25,155 nt of DNA from Pseudomonadota bacterium (GTDB lineage: Bacteria > Pseudomonadota > Gammaproteobacteria > Burkholderiales > Burkholderiaceae_E), in contig JAEWEW010000387.1 of NCBI GenBank assembly GCA_023389175.1, positions 1 through 25,155 on the forward strand, given 5' to 3'. Each line of letters opens with the position of its first letter. Position 1 is the first letter of the stretch. Positions 7,637-14,988 of the stretch are shown here, one piece after another. The position numbers and the translations under genes are program-made. A model generated the notes under the pieces. That model ran no database searches, was not told the DNA's origin, and saw nothing but the letters and a program-made list of their open reading frames with translations.

Positions 7637-7849
7637 CTATGCCGGCACGTCCGGCGTGAGCTGCATCTGCAGCAGCACGATGCTGTCCTTGATCTGCAGC
7701 TTGCGCTTCTTGAGCCGGCGCAGGGCGAGCTCGTCGCTGTCCGGGCTGTGAACGAGCTGGTCAATCACCTGGTCCAGCCCCCGATGCTCCAGCTGCAGCT
7801 CTGCGATCCGCAGCTTGAGGGCATCGATGTCCTGGGGGGTTGATGACAC
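7637..7849 (-). CDS. YdcH-like DUF465 small protein
   Basis: Small basic helical protein of the DUF465/YdcH family, function unknown. The conserved core is ALKLRIAELQLEHRGLDQ, then DELALRRLKKRKLQIKD, ending LTPDVPA. The GTG at 7849 gives 70 residues, the usual family length, with GAGG 9 nt upstream. Alternatives are an ATG at 7885 (82 aa, no Shine-Dalgarno) and a TTG at 7915. The pattern suggests a two-helix coiled coil. It precedes the dinG-like gene by 28 bp on the same strand. Confidence 0.8.
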   Translation of the reverse strand: MSSTPQDIDALKLRIAELQLEHRGLDQVIDQLVHSPDSDELALRRLKKRKLQIKDSIVLLQMQLTPDVPA

Positions 7850-8023
7850 GGGGTGCAGCCTCGCGGGCGTTTCAGGTCCTTTCATGATGATACGAGGGCG
7901 CGCGCAGGGGTTCAATCGATCGGATGCCTGATGCGACCGGCCCGCTCCCGTGGGCGGCGACCCGGGCGGCCGGGGCCCGAGCGAGCCGCCCCACCGCGAA
8001 GAGCCCCGCCGGCCAGCCGGACC

Positions 8024-8037
8024 CCGCCCCGGGGCGG
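8024..8037. other. 14-bp GC palindrome downstream of dctM
   Basis: CCGCCCCGGGGCGG is a perfect palindrome 8 bp past the dctM stop. As a hairpin it would have no loop and no T-run follows, so it is a poor terminator on its own. The surrounding gap (7850-8044) is very GC-rich and otherwise featureless. It is the only candidate 3' signal of the TRAP operon. Confidence 0.25.
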
Positions 8038-8044
8038 TAGAGCA

Positions 8045-9328
8045 TCAACGGTAGAAGTACTCCACCAGGAACATCGGGATGGCGGGCAGGTAGGTGCACA
8101 TCATCAGCAGGATGAACAGCACACCGATGAAGGGCAGGTTCACCACGGTGGTCTTCCACATGTCCGACTTGGCGATCGAGCACGAGGCCGCCAGCACCGA
8201 CGCCACGGGCGGCGTCTGCTGGCCGATCCCGAGGTTCAGCGTGATGATCAGGCCGAAGTGCACCGGATCGATGCCGACCGCGTGCACCAGCGGCATCACG
8301 ATCGGCACGACCAGGATGATCGCCGCCGCCGAGTGCAGGAACAGCCCGGCGACCAGGAAGAAGACGTTCAGCAGCATCAGGACGTAATACTTGTTGTCGG
8401 TCAGCGAGGTCATCCACGCGGCGATCTGCTGTGGCATCTGCAGCTCGGTCAGCAGGTGGCCGAGCAGCGCCGAGCTGGCAACCAGCAGCATCACGACCGC
8501 GGTCTGGACGCCGCCGTCGACCAACGACTCGTACAGGTGCTTCCAGTCGAGCTCGCGGTAGATCACGCCGCCGATCAGCAGCGCTGCCAGCACCGCGAGC
8601 GCCGCGCCCTCGGTGGCCGTGACGACGCCGCCGAAGATGCCGCCGAGGATGATGAGCGGCAGCAGGAACGCCCAGCCGGCTTCCTTCGCGGTCTTCTTCA
8701 GCCGCTGCAGGCTGAACACCTGGTCGACCGGATAGTCATAGCGCACCGCATACCAGTACGCGAGGCCGAACATCATCAGGCCGCCGAGCACGCCAGGCAC
8801 GATGCCCGCGACGAAGATCTGCACCACCGAGGCTTCGGCCATCACCGCATACAGGATCATCGGGATCGACGGCGGAATGATGATCGCCAGCGTCGCCGAC
8901 GATGAGGTGATGGCGGCAGAGAACTCCTTCGGATAGCCCTGCTTCTTCATCTCCGGGATCAGGATCGAGCCGAGGGCGGCGACGTCGGCCACGGCGGAGC
9001 CGGAGATCTCCGCGAAGAACAGCGAGGTGCCGATGTTGACCATCGCCAACCCGCCCTTGATGAAGCCGAAGATCGCCGACGCGAAAGCGATCAGCCGGCG
9101 CGACAGGCCGGACGAGTTCATGATCGCGCCCGCCAGGATGAACAGCGGAATCGCGAGCAGCGGGAAATTCGTCGCGCCGGTGAACATCGTGATCGACGCG
9201 GACAGCAGCGCTTCCATGCCGTGGAACCAGACCATGGTGAACATCGCCACGGCGCCCAGCGCCACCGCGATCGGCACGTTGATCAGCACGAGGGCCAGCA
9301 GCCCGAGGAGCATCAGGATGCCGGTCAT
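8045..9328 (-). CDS. dctM: TRAP transporter large membrane subunit DctM
   Basis: Large permease subunit of a tripartite ATP-independent periplasmic transporter, which imports an organic acid with sodium or proton coupling. The 427 residues are almost wholly hydrophobic, with about 12 membrane segments from residue 2 to the C-terminus. The family motifs GSILIPEMKKQGYPKEFSAAITSS (split here as GSILIPEMKKQGY and KEFSAAITSS, ~140-160) and IIIPPSIPMILYAV (~168-182) are present, as is LNLGIGQQTPPVAS near 370. The ATG at 9328 overlaps the dctQ TGA as ATGA. It is the last gene of dctP-dctQ-dctM. Confidence 0.93.
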   Translation of the reverse strand: MTGILMLLGLLALVLINVPIAVALGAVAMFTMVWFHGMEALLSASITMFTGATNFPLLAIPLFILAGAIMNSSGLSRRLIAFASAIFGFIKGGLAMVNIGTSLFFAEISGSAVADVAALGSILIPEMKKQGYPKEFSAAITSSSATLAIIIPPSIPMILYAVMAEASVVQIFVAGIVPGVLGGLMMFGLAYWYAVRYDYPVDQVFSLQRLKKTAKEAGWAFLLPLIILGGIFGGVVTATEGAALAVLAALLIGGVIYRELDWKHLYESLVDGGVQTAVVMLLVASSALLGHLLTELQMPQQIAAWMTSLTDNKYYVLMLLNVFFLVAGLFLHSAAAIILVVPIVMPLVHAVGIDPVHFGLIITLNLGIGQQTPPVASVLAASCSIAKSDMWKTTVVNLPFIGVLFILLMMCTYLPAIPMFLVEYFYR

Positions 9329-9864
9329 CGCTTCAGCGCCTCCTCGAGCTCCCGTTCCTCGGCATCAATGATCCCCTTCCCCCGCGCCTGCGCCAGCAAC
9401 TCGGGCAGGCTGAGCAGCTGCGCCAGGATGAACAGCACGGCGCCGATCGGGATCACCGACTGCGTCAGCCGGGTCGGCACGCTCGGCAGGCTGACCATGG
9501 TGTCGCCTTCGAGGATGATCAGCGCCTGCGTGCCGTACCAGGCCAGCAGCGCGAAGAACAGGATGATGACGGCCTCGCCCACCAGCACGGCCGGCACCCG
9601 CAGCTTCGGTTGCAGCGAATTGATCAGCCCCGGAAAGCCGATATGGGCGCGCTTCAGCGCGGCCAGGGCGGCGCCGTAGTAGGTGAGCCAGGCGAGCAGG
9701 ATGGAGGCGCCTTCGTCATACCAGACCAGCGCCCAGCCCATCTTCCGGTAGAAGACGCCCATCAGCACGATGACCGAGAGCGAGGCGAGCAGGGTGATGA
9801 CGACGATCGTCAGCACCCGCTCGAACAGGTTCCTCGAGGAAGTCAGCACGGTGCGAGAGGTCAC
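9325..9864 (-). CDS. dctQ: TRAP transporter small membrane subunit DctQ
   Basis: Small four-helix subunit that partners DctM. About 179 residues with hydrophobic segments near 15-38, 51-70, 88-110 and 132-152, and the DctQ signature WALVWYDEGASILLAWLTYYGAA. The GTG at 9864 is chosen because it overlaps the dctP stop and has AAGG 4 nt before it. A second GTG five codons later is possible. Frames further upstream overlap dctP and are not coding. Confidence 0.88.
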   Translation of the reverse strand: MTSRTVLTSSRNLFERVLTIVVITLLASLSVIVLMGVFYRKMGWALVWYDEGASILLAWLTYYGAALAALKRAHIGFPGLINSLQPKLRVPAVLVGEAVIILFFALLAWYGTQALIILEGDTMVSLPSVPTRLTQSVIPIGAVLFILAQLLSLPELLAQARGKGIIDAEERELEEALKR

Positions 9865-10850
9865 ATTCCCTTGCCGAGCGCGATGGCCTGCTCGACGAGC
9901 TTCGCGCCACCCTGGACGGACTTGCCGAACTCGTCGTACACGGCCTTGCTCTGGGCGATGAAGGCATCCTTGTCCGCCTCGTTGATCTGGGTGCCGGCCT
10001 TCTTGATGGTTTCGGCCAGGGCGCCGTCCAGGCGCGCGGCGGTCTCGTACACGAAGGGCTGGACGTCCTTCGCGGTCTGGACCAGGATGTCCTGCACTTC
10101 CTTCGGCAACGACTCGAACTTGCGCTTGCCCGCGGTGAGGTAGGCCGGGGTGTAGACGTGGCCGGTCATCGACAGGTATTTCTGCACCTCCTGGAACTTG
10201 GACGATGCGATCTGCGTGAGCGGGTTCTCCTGTCCGTCCATCACGCCGGTCTGCAGCGCAACGAAGACTTCCGACAGCGCCATCGGGGACGGGTTGGCGC
10301 CATAGGCCTGGAACATCTTCACCCGCCACACCCCCTGCGGCACGCGCAGCTTCATGCCGCGCAGGTCCTCGGGCTTGACGATCGGACGCACGTTGTTGGT
10401 GATGTGGCGAAAGCCGTTCTCCCACACCGCGAGGATCTTGTAGCCGCGCTGCTCGACCATCGGCGCGAGCGAGGGCCACAGGATGTCGCGCTCGATCCGC
10501 TTCATGTGCTCCCGGTTCTTGACCAGGTAGGGCATCTCGAACATGCCGAACGCGTCCACCGTGGAAGTCATCACGGTTGACGGCAACGCCAGCTCCAGCG
10601 TGCCCAGGCGCAGCTTCTGCATCATCTCGGAGTCGGAGCCCTGCTGGCTGGAGCCGAACACGACGACGCGGGCGCGGTTGCCCAGCCGTTCGTTGGCGAG
10701 CCGCGCGAACTCGTTGGCGGAGCGCTCGAACAGCGAGCCCGGGCCGCCGACGTGCCCGAGCTTGATCTCGACCTGGGCCTGGGCGGTGGCCGCGAGGCCG
10801 CCCCAGACTGCAAAGACACCTGCGGCGAGCAGTTTGGTGACCTTGAACAT
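9861..10850 (-). CDS. dctP: TRAP transporter periplasmic solute-binding protein DctP
   Basis: Periplasmic receptor for the TRAP system. 329 residues with a clear Sec signal peptide (MFKVTKLLAAGVFAVWGG, probable cleavage after ATAQA, residue 25). The DctP family core includes LGTLELALPS (~80-90), LRGMKLRVPQ (~163-172, carrying the conserved ligand-carboxylate Arg), LQTGVMDGQENPL (~200-212) and VYETAARLD near 270. Substrate is not deducible; C4-dicarboxylates, other keto or hydroxy acids and sugar acids are all handled by this family. The ATG at 10850 has GGAG 8 nt upstream. It heads the dctPQM operon, with a 211-bp upstream gap to zapE. Confidence 0.93.
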   Translation of the reverse strand: MFKVTKLLAAGVFAVWGGLAATAQAQVEIKLGHVGGPGSLFERSANEFARLANERLGNRARVVVFGSSQQGSDSEMMQKLRLGTLELALPSTVMTSTVDAFGMFEMPYLVKNREHMKRIERDILWPSLAPMVEQRGYKILAVWENGFRHITNNVRPIVKPEDLRGMKLRVPQGVWRVKMFQAYGANPSPMALSEVFVALQTGVMDGQENPLTQIASSKFQEVQKYLSMTGHVYTPAYLTAGKRKFESLPKEVQDILVQTAKDVQPFVYETAARLDGALAETIKKAGTQINEADKDAFIAQSKAVYDEFGKSVQGGAKLVEQAIALGKGM

Positions 10851-10954
10851 GGTGTTGTCTCCGTAGTGTGAGTCTTCTGGCCCTCACGCCGGCGACCGGC
10901 AACCCCTGACCATGCGCGGGTCCCCGGTGGTCCTGCTCGTGAAGACGGGCAAGT

Positions 10955-10966
10955 TTTGCATACAAA
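10955..10966. promoter_or_regulatory. Imperfect dyad upstream of the TRAP operon
   Basis: TTTGCATACAAA pairs at 10 of 12 positions (arms TTTG and CAAA). Its shape resembles operators of FadR-type GntR regulators (TTGTATACAA-like). It lies about 105 bp before the dctP start. No regulator gene adjoins the operon in this window, so a binding protein cannot be named. Confidence 0.3.
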
Positions 10967-10970
10967 TGCG

Positions 10971-11006
10971 AATGTCAACAAGGAATCCAATGTCAACGAG
11001 GAATCC
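10971..11006. repeat. 18-bp tandem duplication upstream of dctP
   Basis: AATGTCAACAAGGAATCC (10971-10988) is followed directly by AATGTCAACGAGGAATCC (10989-11006), 17 of 18 identical. On the minus strand each unit carries a perfect TTGACA (10978-10973 and 10996-10991). No convincing -10 lies 16-18 bp downstream of either. The pair may be -35 boxes of the dctP promoter or a repeated binding site. Confidence 0.7.
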
Positions 11007-11061
11007 CGGCCGAGGCCCGGGGCGCCGCGTCCGCGCGCGCCCCCATGCCGGGAACGGCCGC

Positions 11062-12159
11062 CTAGGCGAGGCGTGCCGCGACGCCCCGGCGCGGCGCCTC
11101 CAGGTACTCCGCGCTCTGCATCTCCACCAGGCGGCTCGCGGTCCGCTCGAACTCGTGTGCCATCGCTCCGGCCAGGTAGAGCTCGTGCGGCTGCACGGCG
11201 GCCGACACGATCAGCTTCACGCGCTGGTCGTACAGCACGTCCACCAGCCAGGTGAAGCGCCGCGCTTCCGACGACATGCCGGCGCCCATCTGCGGCACGC
11301 CCGAGAGGATCACGGTGTGGAACTGGTTGGCGATCTCGAGATAGTCGTTCTGCGAGCGCGGGCCGCCGCAAAGCGTCGCAAAGTCGAACCAGACCACGCC
11401 GCCCGCGCGTCGGCGCGCCCGGATCTCCCGGTTCTCGATGCGAAGCAAGGGGTCCTCGTCGCTGCTGCTCGCCATCCGTTCGAAGGCGGCCGCGAGGGCG
11501 GCCTCTGCATCCTCGCCGAGCGGCGTGATGTAGGTGGGCAGCGACTGCAAGGTGAGGCGCCGGTAATCCACCCCCGCGTCGACGGAAAGCACGTCCAGCC
11601 GCGACTTCAGCAGCTCGATCGCAGGAAGGATGCTCTCGCGATGCAGCCCGCCCGGATAGAGCCCGTCCGGCGCGTAGTTGCTGGTCATCACGAAGGTTAC
11701 GCCATTGCCGAACAGCCCGCCGAGGAGCCGCTCGAGGATCATGGCGTCGGCGATGTCGGAGATGTGGAACTCGTCGAAGCAGACCAGGCGGTAGCGCCGC
11801 GCCACGCGCCGGGCCACCTCGTCGAGCGGATCCTTGACGCTGCGCAGGTCGCGCAGCTCGCGGTGGACGCCCCGCATGAACTCGTGGAAATGCAACCGGC
11901 CCTTTCGCCGGATCCGCACCGCCTCGAAGAAGCAGTCCATCAGGAAGCTCTTGCCCCGCCCCACCCCGCCGTAGAGCCACACGCCGCGTGGCACGTCCGG
12001 CTGCAGCACCACCCGGCGGATCGGATTGGTTCGGATCTCCCTGAAGCGCTCCAGCTCATCGGCCAGGCGCTGCAGGCGCGCGACGGCGGCGAGCTGGGCG
12101 GGATCGGATCGGTAACCGCGTGCGGCCAGCGCCGAGTGGTAACGCTCGGTGACGGTCAA
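11062..12159 (-). CDS. zapE: Cell-division-associated AFG1-family ATPase ZapE
   Basis: P-loop ATPase of the AFG1/ZapE family; E. coli ZapE acts at the Z-ring under low oxygen or stress, and mitochondrial AFG1/LACE1 helps quality control of respiratory proteins. The 365 residues contain Walker A GGVGRGKS (~64-71), LHFHEFM (~99-105), Walker B LVCFDEFH (~125-132), TSNYAPDGLYP (~159-169) and VWFDFATLCGGPRSQNDYLEI (~256-276). The most credible start is a TTG at 12159, 11 nt after the lpdA stop; there is no strong Shine-Dalgarno, so translation may depend on reinitiation. No in-frame ATG occurs before residue ~74, past Walker A. It is probably the last gene of the sucA-sucB-lpdA transcript. Confidence 0.9.
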   Translation of the reverse strand: MTVTERYHSALAARGYRSDPAQLAAVARLQRLADELERFREIRTNPIRRVVLQPDVPRGVWLYGGVGRGKSFLMDCFFEAVRIRRKGRLHFHEFMRGVHRELRDLRSVKDPLDEVARRVARRYRLVCFDEFHISDIADAMILERLLGGLFGNGVTFVMTSNYAPDGLYPGGLHRESILPAIELLKSRLDVLSVDAGVDYRRLTLQSLPTYITPLGEDAEAALAAAFERMASSSDEDPLLRIENREIRARRRAGGVVWFDFATLCGGPRSQNDYLEIANQFHTVILSGVPQMGAGMSSEARRFTWLVDVLYDQRVKLIVSAAVQPHELYLAGAMAHEFERTASRLVEMQSAEYLEAPRRGVAARLA

Positions 12160-12170
12160 GGCGCGGCGGA

Positions 12171-13634
12171 CTACATGTTCAGCGCGCGCTTGTCGACCGC
12201 AAGCGCCGCTTCGCGCATGACCTCGGAGAGCGAGGGATGGGGATGGCAGATGCGCCCGATGTCCTCGGCCGCCGCCTTGAACTCCATGGCCGCGACCGCC
12301 TCGGCGATCAGGTCCGACGCGTTCGCCCCGATAACGTGCACGCCGAGTATCTCGTCGGTCTGCTCGTCGGCGATCACCTTGACGAAGCCTTCCGGCGAGC
12401 CCATGCCGAGCGCCCGGCCGTTCGCCGAGAAGGGGAACTGGCCGGAGCGGTACGCCCGGCCCTCGGCCTTCAGCTGCTTCTCGTTCTTCCCGACCCACGC
12501 GATCTCGGGCGCGGTGTAGATCACCCAGGGGATGCAGTTGTAGTCGATGTGCGGCTTCTGCCCTGCGATCAGCTCCGCCACCATTACGCCCTCGTCCTCC
12601 GCCTTGTGCGCCAGCATCGGGCCGCGGACCACGTCGCCGATCGCCCAGACGTTGGGCAGGCTGGTCGCGCAATGCTCGTCCACCGGGATGAAGCCACGGT
12701 CGTCGGCGGCGAGGCCGATCGCGTCGAGGCCGAGCCCGTCGGTGTTCGGCACCCGCCCCACCGACACGATCAGGCGGTCCGAATCGATGGTCTGCGCCGA
12801 TCCGTCGGCGGCCTCGTAGGCGACCGTCACGGCGGCCGACTTCGCGCCCTCGCGCACGTCGACCTTGGCGATCTTCACGCCGAGCTGGATCTTCAGGCCC
12901 TGCTTCGTGAAGAGCTTCATCGCCTCCCTGGCGACAGCCGGGTCGCAGGCACCGAGAAACTCCGGCAATGCCTCGAGGATGGTGACGTCGGCACCGAGGC
13001 GGCGCCACACCGAGCCCAGCTCCAGGCCGATGACGCCGGCACCGATCACCGTCAGCTTCTTCGGCACCGAATCGAAGGCGAGCGCACCCTCGTTGTCGCA
13101 GACCAGCCGGTTGTCCACCGGGGCGAACGGCAGATGGCGAGCCTTGGAGCCGGTCGCGACGATCACGTGCCGGGCGCTGACCGCCTCGCCTTCGCCACCC
13201 TCGCCCTCACCGCCCTCGACCGGCGTCACCTGAAGCTCGATCCGGTCGCCGGCCTTGCCGGTGAAGCGGCCATGTCCCTTGAGCCAGGTGATCTTGTTCT
13301 TGCGGAACAGGAACTCGACGCCCTTGGTCATCTTGGTGACGATCGCCTGCTTGCGCGCGATCATCTTGCCGAGATCGAGTGAAACGCCGGAGACACCGAT
13401 CCCGTGCTCGCCGAGGTGGTGGGCGGCCTTCTCGTACGCCTCGCTCGAGGCGAGCAGGGCCTTGGAGGGGATGCAGCCGACGTTGAGGCAGGTACCGCCC
13501 AGGGCCAGCTCGCCCGCCGGATTCTTCCACTGCTCGACGCAGGCGACCGACATGCCGAGCTGCGCCGCGCGCACGGCCGCAATGTAGCCACCCGGGCCCG
13601 CGCCGACCACGACGACATCGAATTCCTTCGCCAT
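12171..13634 (-). CDS. lpdA: Dihydrolipoamide dehydrogenase (E3)
   Basis: E3 flavoenzyme that reoxidises the lipoyl groups of E2 and reduces NAD+. 487 residues: FAD motif GAGPGG (11-16), redox pair C49/C54 in GGTCLNVGCIPSK, NAD motif GAGVIG (198-203), second FAD motif AIGDVV (~331-336), and the dimer-interface HPHPSLSE with catalytic H466/E471. It starts at the ATG at 13634 with GAGG 5 nt upstream, 7 bp after the sucB stop, so it is dedicated to the 2-oxoglutarate complex here. A Gly/Glu-only insert (residues ~140-150) makes it about 10 residues longer than usual. Confidence 0.97.
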   Translation of the reverse strand: MAKEFDVVVVGAGPGGYIAAVRAAQLGMSVACVEQWKNPAGELALGGTCLNVGCIPSKALLASSEAYEKAAHHLGEHGIGVSGVSLDLGKMIARKQAIVTKMTKGVEFLFRKNKITWLKGHGRFTGKAGDRIELQVTPVEGGEGEGGEGEAVSARHVIVATGSKARHLPFAPVDNRLVCDNEGALAFDSVPKKLTVIGAGVIGLELGSVWRRLGADVTILEALPEFLGACDPAVAREAMKLFTKQGLKIQLGVKIAKVDVREGAKSAAVTVAYEAADGSAQTIDSDRLIVSVGRVPNTDGLGLDAIGLAADDRGFIPVDEHCATSLPNVWAIGDVVRGPMLAHKAEDEGVMVAELIAGQKPHIDYNCIPWVIYTAPEIAWVGKNEKQLKAEGRAYRSGQFPFSANGRALGMGSPEGFVKVIADEQTDEILGVHVIGANASDLIAEAVAAMEFKAAAEDIGRICHPHPSLSEVMREAALAVDKRALNM

Positions 13635-13641
13635 GGCCGCC

Positions 13642-14934
13642 TCAGAGGTCGAGCAGGAGGTGCGACGGATCCTCCAGGGCTTCCTTGATCGCCACGAGGA
13701 ACAGCACCGCCTCGCGCCCGTCGATGATCCGATGGTCGTAGGAGACCGCGAAGAAGTTCATTGGTCGCACCACCACCTGGCCGCCTTCCACCACCGCCCG
13801 CTCCTTGGTCGCGTGGATGCCGAGGATCGCGGATTGCGGCGGGTTGATGATCGGCGTCGACAGCATCGAGCCGAACACGCCTCCGTTCGAGATGGAGAAG
13901 GTCCCGCCGGAGAGCTCCTCGATCGTCAGCTTGCCTTCCTGCGCCCGCTTGCCGAAATCCGCGATGGTCCTCTCGATCTGGTGGAAGCCGAGCTGGTCCG
14001 CGTTGCGGATCACCGGCACGACCAGGCCGCGGGGCGAGCCGACCGCCACGCCGATGTCGAAGTAGCCGTGGTACACGATGTCGGTGCCGTCGATGGAGGC
14101 GTTGACCACCGGAAACTTCTTGAGCGCATGGACGACCGCCTTCACGAAGAAGCTCATGAAGCCGAGCCGCACGCCGTGCTCCTTCTCGAAGCGCTCCTGG
14201 TATTTCTTGCGCAGCGCCATGACGGGCTGCATGTTCACTTCGTTGAACGTGGTCAGGATGGCGTTGGTTGCCTGCGACTGCAGCAGCCGCTCGGCGACAC
14301 GCTGGCGCAGCCGCGACATCGGCACCCGCTGCTCCGGACGGCCTTCCAGCACCGTCGCGAGATCCACCGGAGGCCTGACCTCCGGCAGCGAGCGGGTCGG
14401 CACGCCCGTCGGTATGCTGGCGGGCGGGGCCGCCGATGCGCCCCCCGCCTTCGAGCCCGGCGTTGCCGCGAGCGCGTCGCCCTTGGTGATGCGCCCGTCC
14501 CTGCCGGTGCCGGCCACCTGGGACGGCTCCATGCCCTTCTCGGTCAGGATCTTTGCCGCGGACGGCATGGCGATCGCGCCGGCCGAGCCGGCTGAGCCGG
14601 AGGGGGCGGCGACCGGCTGCGGCGCGGCGGCCGGAGCTGCCGGCGGTTGCGCCGCCGGCGGCTGAGCCGCGGGCGCGGAGGCGCCGGCCTTGGCGTCGGT
14701 GTCCACCACCGCGATCACCTCTCCGGCGACCACCGTGGCGCCGTCGCCCTTGCGGATCTCCGTGATCACCCCGGCCGAGGGCGACGGCAGCTCCAGCACC
14801 ACCTTGTCGGTCTCGATGTCGACCAGGTTCTCGTCACGCGCGACCGACTCGCCGGCCTTCTTGTGCCATTGGAGCAGCGTGGCTTCCGCGACCGATTCGG
14901 ACAGCTGCGGAACCTTCACCTCGATTGAAGCCAT
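13642..14934 (-). CDS. sucB: 2-oxoglutarate dehydrogenase E2, dihydrolipoamide succinyltransferase
   Basis: Core of the 2-oxoglutarate dehydrogenase complex; transfers succinyl from lipoamide to CoA. 430 residues: one lipoyl domain with lipoyl lysine K44 (ETDKVVLE), an Ala/Pro linker (~83-120) containing the repeat AAQPPAAQPPAA, a peripheral subunit-binding domain (~121-160, MPSAAKILTEKGM), a second flexible linker, and the acyltransferase domain with SYDHRIIDG (H401, D405). Domain order and length are standard for SucB. It starts at the ATG at 14934, 54 bp after sucA; the Shine-Dalgarno is weak (GAGTGAG). Sometimes called odhB in betaproteobacteria. Confidence 0.97.
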   Translation of the reverse strand: MASIEVKVPQLSESVAEATLLQWHKKAGESVARDENLVDIETDKVVLELPSPSAGVITEIRKGDGATVVAGEVIAVVDTDAKAGASAPAAQPPAAQPPAAPAAAPQPVAAPSGSAGSAGAIAMPSAAKILTEKGMEPSQVAGTGRDGRITKGDALAATPGSKAGGASAAPPASIPTGVPTRSLPEVRPPVDLATVLEGRPEQRVPMSRLRQRVAERLLQSQATNAILTTFNEVNMQPVMALRKKYQERFEKEHGVRLGFMSFFVKAVVHALKKFPVVNASIDGTDIVYHGYFDIGVAVGSPRGLVVPVIRNADQLGFHQIERTIADFGKRAQEGKLTIEELSGGTFSISNGGVFGSMLSTPIINPPQSAILGIHATKERAVVEGGQVVVRPMNFFAVSYDHRIIDGREAVLFLVAIKEALEDPSHLLLDL

Positions 14935-14988
14935 TTCGAAAGACTCACTCTCTCTTCTGATTCGTGGAAGTCGGCCGGGTCACTCCGG

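Noticed and set aside
6043..7659. 538-codon open frame opposite the dinG-like gene
   Set aside because: Antisense shadow; no motif, no Shine-Dalgarno, and the opposite strand has every helicase motif in order.
7609..7764. Upstream extension of the dinG-like gene
   Set aside because: The extra 52 residues are Ser/Arg/Cys-rich, overlap the DUF465 gene in another frame, and the GTG at 7608 has a strong GGAGGAG.
8045..10850. Hypothesis that the TRAP operon is a horizontally acquired island
   Set aside because: Its GC content and codon use look like its neighbours; no integrase, tRNA, terminal repeats or insertion sequence flank it.
12237..13382. 381-codon open frame opposite lpdA
   Set aside because: Antisense shadow of a fully conserved enzyme.
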